Shown: piece after piece, positions 10,015-18,299 of the stretch
Layout of the letters: the number at the start of each line of letters is the position of its first letter
How positions within the stretch are numbered: the stretch's first letter is position 1
Assembly (NCBI GenBank): GCA_001799395.1
Contig: MGTJ01000068.1
Coordinates: 1-50,160, forward strand
Reading direction: 5' to 3'
DNA from: Desulfobacterales bacterium RIFOXYA12_FULL_46_15
Lineage (GTDB): Bacteria > Desulfobacterota > Desulfobacteria > Desulfobacterales > Desulfobacteraceae
Length of the DNA stretch: 50,160 nucleotides
Translations under genes and position numbers: made by a program
The notes under the pieces: model-generated
Told to the model about the DNA's origin: nothing
The model's input: the letters and a program-made list of their open reading frames with translations, nothing else
The model's database searches: none

Positions 10015-11706
10015 TTAAACCAGAAGCATTTCCGTTATTGATCCGCCTGCCGGAACCATGGGGTAAACCGATTCTTCCCGTTCCACGGTAAAATCCATGA
10101 CAACGGTTCCCTTTGTGTCCAGACCTTTGGCAAGAACCCTGGACACCTGGTCCGGTTTTGTACATCGAAGGCCGGTGGCGCCATAGGCTTCAGCCAGTTT
10201 TACAAAATCCGGGGCATTTTCCATATTGGTGGATGAATAAACCTTGTCATAAAATAATTCCTGCCACTGCCTCACCATGCCGAGATACCGGTTGTTGAGG
10301 ATTACGATCTTTACATCAATTTTGGATTCCACGGCAGTCATCAATTCCTGGATATTCATCTGGATGGACCCGTCACCGGCAATATCCACCACCATTTTAT
10401 CCGGGCAGGCAGCCTTAGCCCCGATGGCTGCAGGAAGACCGAACCCCATGACACCGAGTCCGCCTGAGGTGATGAAATGATTGGGTTCATCAAAATGATA
10501 ATACTGGGCTGCCCACATCTGGTTCTGACCGACTTCGGTCGTAATGATGGCTTTTCCTTCAGTCAGTTCATAGAGTTTTTCAATGACATACTGGGGTTTG
10601 ATGACATCATAGCTCTGTTCAAATTTCAAGGGCACGGCGCTTTGCCATTCCCTGATCCTGGCAAGCCATTCCTGTCTTTTTTCGGTAAGACCGGCCGGAT
10701 TCTTCTCTTCCATCAGATGGATGATTTCTTTTAAAGCAGCTTTGCAATCTCCGACAATGGGGATCTGGACCTCAATATTCTTATGGATGGAGGTGGGATC
10801 GATATCAATCTGGACAATGGTGGCGCCGGGTGCAAATTTTTTGATATTTCCTGTGACCCGGTCATCAAACCTGACCCCTGCCGCAATCATGAGGTCGCAA
10901 TGGCCGATGCTCATATTGGCCCGGTAGGTGCCGTGCATGCCGAGCATGCCGAGCCACAAGGGATCTGAACCGGGAAAAGCCCCAAGACCCATGAGAGAAC
11001 CAGTTACCGGGATATTGGCCATTTTGGCGAGCCGGGTCAGTTCTTTTGATGCCTGGGAGAGAATAACCCCGCCGCCTGCAAAAATAACCGGTCTTTCCGC
11101 TTTTTGGATTAAGTCCGTCACTTTGTTGAGCTGTTTTTTATTGGGCTTATAAGTCGGCTTATAGGATTTTAAGGATATTTCACCCGGTTCCTCAAACTCC
11201 ACCACGGTTTGAACAATGTCTTTGGGCAGATCCACGAGAACCGGTCCAGGTCTCCCGGACCGGGCCAGGTAAAATGCCTCTTTAATGGTAAAAGCAAGTT
11301 TTTCCACACTTTTAACAAGATAATTGTGCTTTGTGCAGGGTCTTGTGATGCCCACAATATCCACTTCCTGGAAGGCATCGTTCCCGATGAGGCCTGTCGG
11401 GACCTGGCCGGTGAACACCACCAGGGGGATGGAATCACAATGGGCTGATGCGATTCCGGTCACTGTATTGGTGGCACCGGGACCTGATGTCACCAGGGCG
11501 ACACCCACGGATTTGTTGGCCCGTGCATAACCATCGGCGGCATGGACGGCTCCCTGTTCATGCCGCACAAGGATGTGTTTGAGCCCTTCCTGTTTTGCAA
11601 GGGCATCATAGATATCAATGACGGCACCGCCCGGATAACCGAAAATCGTGTCAACGCCTTCTGCCTTAATCATCTTGATGAGAATCTGGGCACCTGTAAG
11701 TTTCAT
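10015..11706 (-). CDS. ilvB: Acetolactate synthase large (catalytic) subunit
   Basis: This is the 563-residue thiamine-diphosphate-dependent catalytic subunit of acetohydroxyacid synthase. It makes 2-acetolactate from pyruvate (for valine and leucine) and 2-aceto-2-hydroxybutyrate from pyruvate plus 2-oxobutyrate (for isoleucine). It shows the N-terminal TPP-binding domain with the catalytic glutamate in YPGGAVIDIYD...HEQGAVHAADGYARA, the central FAD-binding domain, and the C-terminal GDGSIQMNIQEL motif that binds Mg-TPP. It lies nine bases after ilvD and directly before ilvN. No frameshift or missing core residue is visible. Confidence 0.97.
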   Translation of the reverse strand: MKLTGAQILIKMIKAEGVDTIFGYPGGAVIDIYDALAKQEGLKHILVRHEQGAVHAADGYARANKSVGVALVTSGPGATNTVTGIASAHCDSIPLVVFTGQVPTGLIGNDAFQEVDIVGITRPCTKHNYLVKSVEKLAFTIKEAFYLARSGRPGPVLVDLPKDIVQTVVEFEEPGEISLKSYKPTYKPNKKQLNKVTDLIQKAERPVIFAGGGVILSQASKELTRLAKMANIPVTGSLMGLGAFPGSDPLWLGMLGMHGTYRANMSIGHCDLMIAAGVRFDDRVTGNIKKFAPGATIVQIDIDPTSIHKNIEVQIPIVGDCKAALKEIIHLMEEKNPAGLTEKRQEWLARIREWQSAVPLKFEQSYDVIKPQYVIEKLYELTEGKAIITTEVGQNQMWAAQYYHFDEPNHFITSGGLGVMGFGLPAAIGAKAACPDKMVVDIAGDGSIQMNIQELMTAVESKIDVKIVILNNRYLGMVRQWQELFYDKVYSSTNMENAPDFVKLAEAYGATGLRCTKPDQVSRVLAKGLDTKGTVVMDFTVEREESVYPMVPAGGSITEMLLV

Positions 11707-11715
11707 TTCTCTCTC

Positions 11716-13392
11716 CTATAATGGTTCTTTAAATATGGCGCCCTTGCCAGCTGAACTGACCATCCGGCTGTACCGGGCCATAAATCCTGTTTTGATTTTA
11801 GGTTCAGGCTTTTTCCATCCTGAAAACCGGCTCCTGATCTCTTCTTCTGATATGAGAAGTTCAATGGTCTTGGCCGGGATATCTATTCTGATCTGATCGT
11901 TTTCTTTTACAACGGCAATAAGACCGCCGTCGGCTGCCTCTGGTGAAACATGGCCGATGGACGCTCCTTTGGTGCCGCCGGAAAACCTGCCGTCCGTGAT
12001 CAGGGCAACGGTTTCATCAAGACCCATGCCGGCTATGGCCGATGTCGGGGTCAGCATTTCCCTCATGCCCGGTCCGCCGGCAGGCCCTTCATACCGGATG
12101 ATAATGACCTCTCCTTTATTGATTTTATTTCCAAGTATGGCTTCTGTTGCTTCTTCTTCAGAATTGAACACCCTTGCCGGTCCCTGATGTTTCAGCATTT
12201 TTTCAAGAACGGCGGATTGCTTTACCACACAGCCTTCAGGGGCAAGATTGCCGAAGAGAACGGCAAGCCCGCCTTCTTTGTGATATGGGTTACTGACAGG
12301 CCGGATGACTCCTTGGTCTTTAACAACAACAGCCTCAAGATTTTTAGCCACGGTTTCAGAGGTAACGGTCAGGCAGGACAGATCCAGCATATCGTGATCA
12401 GATAGTTCTTTCATCACGGCCTGGATACCGCCGGCAGCATTCAGGTCTTCGATCCGGTCCTCCCCGCCCGGGCTCAGGGAACATAAATGGGGCGTTTTTT
12501 TGCTGACTTCATTAATAAGGTTCAGATTGATGTCCACATGGGCTTCATGGGCTATGGCCTTTAAATGGAGCACTGTATTGGTGGAGCACCCAAGGGCCAT
12601 ATCCACCACCAGGGCATTTTGAAACGCTTTTGGGGTCAGGATTTTATCCGGTGTCACATCTTTTTTTAAAAGCTCCATGATTTTCATCCCTGTCTCTTTG
12701 GCCAGCCGGATTCTTTCCGACATAGGCTCCGGAATGGTGCCGTTACCGGGGAGTGCCATACCAATGGCTTCGGTCAGGCAATTCATGGAATTCGCCGTAA
12801 ACATCCCGGCGCAGGAGCCGCAGGTGGGACAGGCGGAATTTTCGATTTCCAGAAGCTCTTTTTCCGTCATCCTTCCGGACTGGACAGCACCCACGGCTTC
12901 AAAAACAGTGACCAGATCAATTTTTTTATTTTTATTCTGCGGGTGGCGGCCTGAAAGCATGGGGCCGCCGCTGATGACGATGGCCGGGATATTCAGCCGT
13001 GCTGCAGCCATGAGCATGCCGGGAATGATCTTGTCACAATTGGGCACCAGGACCAGGGCATCAAAGGGGTGGGCCATGGCCGTGACTTCAATGGAGTCTG
13101 CAATCAGTTCCCTAGAAGCCAGGGAATAGTGCATGCCTGTATGATTCATGGCAATCCCGTCACATATACCGATGGTTGAAAATTCCATGGGAGTTCCCCC
13201 GGCCATGCTGATGCCGGATTTGACCGCCTTGACAATGGTGTCAAGGTGCATGTGGCCGGGAATCAGTTCATTAGCAGAGTTGGCAATGCCTATCAGGGGC
13301 CGGGAAATCTCCTGATCCGTATAGCCCATGGCCTTCATCAGACTTCTGTGGGGTGCTCTTGCGATACCTTTTGTTGCAATGTGGCTTCTCAT
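11716..13392 (-). CDS. ilvD: Dihydroxy-acid dehydratase
   Basis: This iron-sulfur enzyme dehydrates 2,3-dihydroxy-isovalerate and 2,3-dihydroxy-3-methylvalerate, the third common step of valine and isoleucine synthesis. At 558 residues it is the usual length. Cluster-binding cysteines are visible in NCDKIIPGM and [11 protein letters not shown], and the family signatures GRFSGGTKG and GHVSPEA occur near the C-terminus. It is the first structural gene of the operon. A GGAG ribosome-binding site lies just downstream of the attenuator terminator, so ilvD translation begins only if transcription reads through. The reductoisomerase gene ilvC that normally acts before it is not in this window. Confidence 0.97.
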   Translation of the reverse strand: MRSHIATKGIARAPHRSLMKAMGYTDQEISRPLIGIANSANELIPGHMHLDTIVKAVKSGISMAGGTPMEFSTIGICDGIAMNHTGMHYSLASRELIADSIEVTAMAHPFDALVLVPNCDKIIPGMLMAAARLNIPAIVISGGPMLSGRHPQNKNKKIDLVTVFEAVGAVQSGRMTEKELLEIENSACPTCGSCAGMFTANSMNCLTEAIGMALPGNGTIPEPMSERIRLAKETGMKIMELLKKDVTPDKILTPKAFQNALVVDMALGCSTNTVLHLKAIAHEAHVDINLNLINEVSKKTPHLCSLSPGGEDRIEDLNAAGGIQAVMKELSDHDMLDLSCLTVTSETVAKNLEAVVVKDQGVIRPVSNPYHKEGGLAVLFGNLAPEGCVVKQSAVLEKMLKHQGPARVFNSEEEATEAILGNKINKGEVIIIRYEGPAGGPGMREMLTPTSAIAGMGLDETVALITDGRFSGGTKGASIGHVSPEAADGGLIAVVKENDQIRIDIPAKTIELLISEEEIRSRFSGWKKPEPKIKTGFMARYSRMVSSAGKGAIFKEPL

Positions 13393-13417
13393 TTGTGTTT
13401 GTCTCCAAATTAAAAAA

Positions 13418-13457
13418 GCCGTTATCTGCCTTTTCGGGGCTGATAACGGCTTTTTTG
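13418..13457 (-). terminator. Attenuator terminator of the ilv operon leader
   Basis: On the minus strand a GC-rich hairpin with a 9-bp perfect outer stem (GCCGTTATC and GATAACGGC, extended by A/T pairs) and a short inner GCC/GGC helix is followed at once by six T residues. It lies between the leader peptide stop and ilvD, exactly where a classic amino acid operon attenuator terminates. The sequence GCCCC in its loop can pair with GGGGC near the leader stop codon, which offers a possible alternative fold. That pairing is my inference and has not been folded. Confidence 0.85.
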
Positions 13458-13476
13458 TCTTTTCAGGCTTATGCCA

Positions 13477-13563
13477 CTACGTGCCCCTTCTCCCGGAGGT
13501 GTTAATAATCACCTCCACGATAATAAGGACAAGTAGTAGTATGTTAATCATATTAGTCTTCAT
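13477..13563 (-). CDS. ilv operon leader peptide (28 residues)
   Basis: A 28-codon frame with its own ATG and TAG lies 85 bases upstream of ilvD. It encodes 6 Ile, 4 Leu and 3 Val, almost all between residues 6 and 20 (segments INILLLVLIIVEVII). Thirteen of 28 residues are therefore the three end products of the operon. A terminator hairpin follows its stop codon. This is the arrangement of the enterobacterial ilvL and ilvB leaders: a ribosome that stalls on scarce Ile, Leu or Val codons prevents the terminator from forming and lets the operon be read. The upstream Shine-Dalgarno is weak. The peptide itself is probably without function. Confidence 0.85.
   Translation of the reverse strand: MKTNMINILLLVLIIVEVIINTSGRRGT
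13495..13516 (-). promoter_or_regulatory. Leader pause hairpin inside the ilv leader peptide
   Basis: A perfect 7-bp inverted repeat (GGAGGTG, 8-base loop, CACCTCC) lies within the leader coding sequence. Its loop is formed by Ile-Ile-Asn codons. A ribosome stalled on these branched-chain codons would melt this stem, freeing the downstream half to compete with the terminator. This corresponds to the 1:2 pause hairpin of known attenuators; the role is inferred from its position. Confidence 0.65.
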
Positions 13564-13590
13564 AATTTTTACTTTATATAAATAATATTT

Positions 13591-13617
13591 ATTATATATA
13601 AATTTTATAGGTGTCAA
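13591..13617 (-). promoter_or_regulatory. Promoter of the ilvD-ilvB-ilvN-cimA-leuA operon
   Basis: On the minus strand, a perfect TTGACA (13612-13617) is followed by a perfect TATAAT (13591-13596) with a short 15-base spacer, in a very A/T-rich stretch 28 bases upstream of the leader ATG. It faces away from the promoter of the kinase gene. Confidence 0.65.
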
Positions 13618-13660
13618 GCAAAAAAACCAGTATAAAAAAAAACTTTACTAAAAATTAAAT

Positions 13661-13690
13661 TTGACAAGCAAGTCCCGGGTTCTATATACT
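13661..13690 (+). promoter_or_regulatory. Promoter of the hybrid kinase gene
   Basis: TTGACA at 13661-13666 is followed by TATATA (16-base spacer) or TATACT (18-base spacer), about 95 bases before the kinase start. Its -35 box lies about 43 bases from that of the divergent ilv promoter, so a protein bound between them could affect both. Confidence 0.5.
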
Positions 13691-13782
13691 TTGTTACATC
13701 GGGAAGGCTCCAGCATACAGGTTTTTTGATAAATTTCCCTGTTTTTCAGTTTGATTGATTTTCAACAGCACTATTATAGTTA

Positions 13783-16365
13783 ATGAATTCAGCTATGGAT
13801 GATTCAAATAACCTAAGAAATTTTTCTCTTTTTTTATCAGGACTGATTCTTGTTCACTCCATCCTGTTTTTGAAATTGGGTGCGCCCGGTCTCTTTCTTT
13901 TCTGCGGCGTCTGTTTTCTGCTCATCATAGTCAATGCCCTGCATATCAGAAAGGACAAAAGGATTTTAGCCGGTCATGTTTTAAACGTGATATATCTTAT
14001 CTATGTGATCGTACTCTGCCATAAAACAGGAGGATTTTACAGTGTCCTGATCTTTATGCTGTTTTTCACCCCGGTTCTTACAACAGTGTTCCCTGGGAAA
14101 AAAGAAAAAATAGGTTATAGCAGTCTTGCGCTTTGTGCTTTTTTGATTTTTTCTTTTGGGCAAGGCTTTCCTCTTGTAACTGCCATGCCTGAAAAATTGG
14201 TTAATTTAAGCTATTTCAGATTTGTGCATCTTTTTGCCTTGTTTGTATTTTTCAATGCTTCCATCCTGCTTATAATTGCAGAAAAAGGCAGGATACAGGG
14301 TTTGCTGAATCATGCCGAAGAAGAAAAGAATCGTATCGAAGAAGATTCAAAAACGGCAATGAAAATCAAAAATGAATTCTTAGCCAATATGAGCCATGAA
14401 ATCCGAAACCCCATGAACGGCATTATCGGGATGATGCATGTTCTTCTGGATTCTGATCTTAATGAGGATCAGAGAAAATATTCTCAGATTGTATACAACA
14501 GCGCAATGGCTTTATTAACCATTGTCAACGATATCCTGGACCTGTCAAAAATAAAAGCAGGAAAACTTGAACTGGATATCCGGGATTTTGATCTGGAGGT
14601 TTCCATAAAGGATATTGTCGCTCTGCCCGAACTTCAGGCAAGGCAGAAAGGGATTGATTTTATTTATTCCATAGACCCGGATGTGCCCTGTCTGTTACAG
14701 GGAGATATCGGCCGGATACGGCAGGTGATCAATAATTTTACGGGAAATGCCATCAAATTCACAGACCAGGGTCAGGTCATACTTTCAATTAAATTGAAAT
14801 CAGATGACAAATCTTTTGCCACCCTTTATTTCAGCGTGGAGGACACCGGCATAGGGATAAAGGAAGAAGTCATCGGTTCTCTTTTTGAATCTTTCACCCA
14901 GGCAGATATGTCCATTACAAAAAAATATGGAGGAACCGGCCTGGGGCTTGCCATATCCAAACTTTTTGTTGAAAAAATGAATGGAACCATAGGGGTTGAA
15001 AGTATTGACATGATCGGTTCAACTTTCTGGTTTACCCTTCCCTTAAAAAAACAGGAAGAGAAAAAAGAATCCCATGATCTGCCTTGTAAAGAACTAAGTG
15101 AATTAAAGGTCCTTGTGACTACTGACGGACTTGATCTGGGAAAAAATTTTGAAAAAAATTTAAATGAGCTTAAGATTGATTATAAACTGGCCTTGGATGA
15201 AACACAGGCTGTGAAAATGCTCAATCGTGCCTTTGAAGAAGATCAGCCTTTTCATCTGGTGATTATGGAAGCCAAAGAATCCGATACCCCGGCGGAACAT
15301 ATAGGCCGGCAAATCAAACAGGATGCTGATTTAAAACAGACAAGGCTCATGCTTCTGACTTCCATCGGGAAACAGGGGGATGCCAGGAGATTTGAGGAAA
15401 TCGGGTTTTCCGCCTTTCTCAGCAAACCTGTTGAAAAATCACTTCTTCAGGACTGTATCAAGGCAGTGATCGAGGGGCCGGATGCCGGCATCGATCCTGC
15501 GCTTCCCATCATCACCCGTTACAGTATTATTGAAACAAAGAAACATTTAAGACTGATTCTGATTGTGGAAGACATGGAAACCAACCTGTTGACGGCCAAG
15601 GTCCTGATCGGGAAACAGGGATATAAGACTGATGAAGCAAAAAACGGTCTTGAGGCTGTTGAGAAATATCAGAAAAACCACTATGATCTCATCCTGATGG
15701 ACTGTCAGATGCCCGTGTTGGACGGGTTTGAAGCTACCCGGAGGATCAGGGAAAATGAAAAAAACCGGAATCTTGCCCATACCCCCATCATTGCCATGAC
15801 GGGGAATGCCTTTGACAGTGACAAACAGAAATGTTTTGAAGCAGGGATGGATGATTTCATTGCTAAACCGGTTGACCCTGAAACCCTGGCCAGGAAGATC
15901 AGTTCAAACCTGGCGGATATTAAAACGAACAAAGGGGATTCACCCGGAGAACAAAAAGAAAAAACCGGTTTTTACGGAGATGATTCCCCAAAAAAAGCAT
16001 TGGCAGAATCCGATCCCCTTGTTGAGGAAGACCTAAGTTTTGACAGGAAAAAACTCCTGGAAAGATTTGGGGGCGATGAGGAAGCAGCGCTGATTATATT
16101 AGACTCTTTTTTCCAGGAAGCCCCTGAGTTCCTGGAAAAAATCGGGGATGCAATTAATAAAAAGGATATGGAAGAGGTTCGATGCAATTCCCATGCTTTG
16201 AAAGGGGCGGCTGCCAATGTTAATGCAGAGAGGTTGAAAAAAACCGCCCTGGAAATGGAAAACAAGGCAAAGAATGGCAATCCGGATTCTTTTGTTGAAA
16301 TTTATCCAACACTTCAGAACGAATACCAAAGGTTTATGAGGGAAGCAAACCATGATAAATACTGA
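13783..16365 (+). CDS. Membrane hybrid histidine kinase with two receivers and an HPt domain
   Basis: This is an 860-residue phosphorelay sensor. About six hydrophobic segments fill residues 12-165, with no large periplasmic loop, so the stimulus is probably sensed in or near the membrane. A short coiled coil leads to the HisKA domain with the phosphorylated H205 (NMSHEIRNPMNG). The ATPase domain follows, with N box near 318, EDTGIGI near 353 and GGTGLGLAIS near 382. A first receiver-like domain (about 442-565) has glutamate where the phospho-acceptor aspartate should be (VIMEAKES) and looks inactive. A second receiver (about 585-710) is intact with D640 (LMDCQMPVLDG). The C-terminal HPt domain carries H804 (SHALKGAAANV). 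It overlaps the next gene by 14 bases. The start has no clear ribosome-binding site; the ATG at 13795 is an alternative. Confidence 0.93.
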   Translation: MNSAMDDSNNLRNFSLFLSGLILVHSILFLKLGAPGLFLFCGVCFLLIIVNALHIRKDKRILAGHVLNVIYLIYVIVLCHKTGGFYSVLIFMLFFTPVLTTVFPGKKEKIGYSSLALCAFLIFSFGQGFPLVTAMPEKLVNLSYFRFVHLFALFVFFNASILLIIAEKGRIQGLLNHAEEEKNRIEEDSKTAMKIKNEFLANMSHEIRNPMNGIIGMMHVLLDSDLNEDQRKYSQIVYNSAMALLTIVNDILDLSKIKAGKLELDIRDFDLEVSIKDIVALPELQARQKGIDFIYSIDPDVPCLLQGDIGRIRQVINNFTGNAIKFTDQGQVILSIKLKSDDKSFATLYFSVEDTGIGIKEEVIGSLFESFTQADMSITKKYGGTGLGLAISKLFVEKMNGTIGVESIDMIGSTFWFTLPLKKQEEKKESHDLPCKELSELKVLVTTDGLDLGKNFEKNLNELKIDYKLALDETQAVKMLNRAFEEDQPFHLVIMEAKESDTPAEHIGRQIKQDADLKQTRLMLLTSIGKQGDARRFEEIGFSAFLSKPVEKSLLQDCIKAVIEGPDAGIDPALPIITRYSIIETKKHLRLILIVEDMETNLLTAKVLIGKQGYKTDEAKNGLEAVEKYQKNHYDLILMDCQMPVLDGFEATRRIRENEKNRNLAHTPIIAMTGNAFDSDKQKCFEAGMDDFIAKPVDPETLARKISSNLADIKTNKGDSPGEQKEKTGFYGDDSPKKALAESDPLVEEDLSFDRKKLLERFGGDEEAALIILDSFFQEAPEFLEKIGDAINKKDMEEVRCNSHALKGAAANVNAERLKKTALEMENKAKNGNPDSFVEIYPTLQNEYQRFMREANHDKY

Positions 16366-17500
16366 AAACATGTCTATCCTTATTGTGGATGATATGAAAA
16401 GCATGCGGCTGACTATCCGGAAAATGCTGCAAACTCTAAAAATAGGGGGAACTTTAAAATTTGCCGAAAACGGCAAGGAAGGCCTGGAGATATTGCATCA
16501 GTCAAGATGTGATCTTGCCATTGTGGACTGGAATATGCCGGTTATGAACGGAATTGAGATGCTCGAGACCATCCGGAATGATAAGGTTATCAGGGATCTG
16601 CCGGTAATCATGGTGACTGCTGAAGCTGAACGGGATATTGTTTCGGAAGTGGCGGAAACGGAAATTGACGGGTATCTCTTAAAACCCTTAACCCTTTCCT
16701 CTCTGGACAATAAAATCAAATCTGTTGTGGAAAAAGCCAATAACCCTGATCCGGCAACCATGCACCGGATTAAGGCAAGGGAACTTGAAGAAATGGGGGA
16801 TTATGATTCAGCATTGGAACAAATCCGGATCGCACTGGTTCATAAGCCTTCTGCCTCCAGGCTCCTGCGCCAGCTTGGTTTGCTGAATTTTAAAATCGGA
16901 AAACCAGCAATAGCTGAAAAATGCCTTTTAAAGGCAGCCTCGGTCAATAAACAGGACACCATCACCAGGGCCCATCTTGCAGAGTATTATATCGATATAA
17001 AAGACCTTGAGAAAGCAGGCCGGTATTATCTTGAAATCATGGGCTTGAGCACACGATATTTTGATCAGGCCCAGGATCTTGGTGAGAAACTTTTGAAAAA
17101 AGGGTCAAGGCAGCTGTCAATGGATATCTTTTCCAAGATTATTACACTTTCAAAAAAACGCATTGCAGCAAGAGAAAAAATAATTGAGATCTGCATGGCC
17201 GCCAATGAGATTGAATACCCCCTGCAATTGCTTGAACAGAGCATAAAGGAAAATCCTTCAAACTATGATACCATATTTAAGACAGGGCTGGTTTATCTGG
17301 AGACAGGAAATACTGAAAAGGCATTGAATCATTTTCTTGATGTTGATTCACATGTCAGAAGCCATATTGAAGCAAAATTTAATATTGCGAAAATATATTT
17401 TTCAAAAGGAAAGGTACTCCAGGCTGACGATTACCTGAACCAGATCCTCAGGATTGATCCTAGAAACCGGGAAGCCATTGCTCTTAGAAGGGAAATCTGA
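16352..17500 (+). CDS. Response regulator with TPR repeats
   Basis: This is a 382-residue protein with an N-terminal receiver domain (residues 6-125) whose phospho-acceptor is D59 (IVDWNMPVMNG), with the conserved lysine in YLLKPLT. From about residue 135 to the end it is built of tetratricopeptide-type helical pairs, for example AGRYYLEIMGLSTRYFDQA and EKALNHFLDVDSHV. There is no DNA-binding or enzymatic output domain, so phosphorylation probably alters a protein-protein interaction. The start, backed by a GAGG site, lies inside the end of the hybrid kinase gene. It is therefore the obvious recipient of phosphate from the kinase HPt domain. The target of the TPR part cannot be told from the sequence. 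Confidence 0.9.
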   Translation: MINTENMSILIVDDMKSMRLTIRKMLQTLKIGGTLKFAENGKEGLEILHQSRCDLAIVDWNMPVMNGIEMLETIRNDKVIRDLPVIMVTAEAERDIVSEVAETEIDGYLLKPLTLSSLDNKIKSVVEKANNPDPATMHRIKARELEEMGDYDSALEQIRIALVHKPSASRLLRQLGLLNFKIGKPAIAEKCLLKAASVNKQDTITRAHLAEYYIDIKDLEKAGRYYLEIMGLSTRYFDQAQDLGEKLLKKGSRQLSMDIFSKIITLSKKRIAAREKIIEICMAANEIEYPLQLLEQSIKENPSNYDTIFKTGLVYLETGNTEKALNHFLDVDSHVRSHIEAKFNIAKIYFSKGKVLQADDYLNQILRIDPRNREAIALRREI

Positions 17501-17526
17501 TACCCGGGTTAATTTTTCAGCAATGA

Positions 17527-18285
17527 TCAGGCCATTGCTATATGGTTAATGGAAGAGGCCATAAAGCCTGCTCCGAAACCATTGTCTATGTTGACCACGG
17601 CTATATTGGAACTGCATGAATTAAGCATCCCGAGAAGTGCCGCAACCCCGCCAAACCCTGTCCCGTATCCGATACTGGTTGGAACTGCAATTACAGGAGA
17701 CCTTACCATTCCGGCCACAACACTCGGCAGAGCTCCTTCCATTCCTGCTACAACAATGATGACAGATGCCCCCATGATTTTTTGATGATATGCAAAAAGA
17801 CGGTGAATGCCGGCTACCCCGACATCAAAAATCGACTCCACGTCGTTTCCCATAGCCTTGGCTGTAAGAAAAGCCTCCCTTGCAACCGGGATATCGGATG
17901 TGCCGGCTGAAATTACAAGAATTCTGCCAAACCCGGTGATGACAGGGTCCTGTTTTTTTATCCATAAAAGCCTTGCATCTTCAAAATATTCTGCATCAGC
18001 GAACAAAGGTTTTATGATGTCGGCCTTTGCTTTTTCAAGCCGGGTGACAAGAACGATATTCTCGGCAGGGCTTATTTTCTGAAGAATACCTGTAATCTGT
18101 TCCGGGGTTTTGCCTTCACCAAAGATGACTTCCGGGAACCCTTTTCTAAGGGACCTGTGGTGGTCAATCCGGGCAAAGTCAATGTTTTCAAAGTCAAGAT
18201 GCAGAAGATGCTTTTGCCCGTCTTCAACAGAAAGATCACCCGCAGCAATGCGGGACAGGATATCTTTGAGATTTTCTACGTTCAT
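17527..18285 (-). CDS. larB: Nickel-pincer cofactor biosynthesis protein LarB
   Basis: LarB carboxylates and hydrolyses nicotinic acid adenine dinucleotide to pyridinium-3,5-dicarboxylate mononucleotide, the first step in making the nickel-pincer nucleotide of lactate racemase and related enzymes. At 252 residues it has the usual length. It shows the LarB N-terminal segment and the C-terminal PurE-like carboxylase fold with SAGTSDIPVAREA and GMEGALPSVVAGMV. No larC, larE or larA lies nearby, so the rest of the pathway must be elsewhere or the protein serves another NPN enzyme. It lies 14 bases after the actin-like gene on the same strand, which suggests a shared transcript. Confidence 0.93.
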   Translation of the reverse strand: MNVENLKDILSRIAAGDLSVEDGQKHLLHLDFENIDFARIDHHRSLRKGFPEVIFGEGKTPEQITGILQKISPAENIVLVTRLEKAKADIIKPLFADAEYFEDARLLWIKKQDPVITGFGRILVISAGTSDIPVAREAFLTAKAMGNDVESIFDVGVAGIHRLFAYHQKIMGASVIIVVAGMEGALPSVVAGMVRSPVIAVPTSIGYGTGFGGVAALLGMLNSCSSNIAVVNIDNGFGAGFMASSINHIAMA

Positions 18286-18299
18286 ATCAGTCCGCAGAT

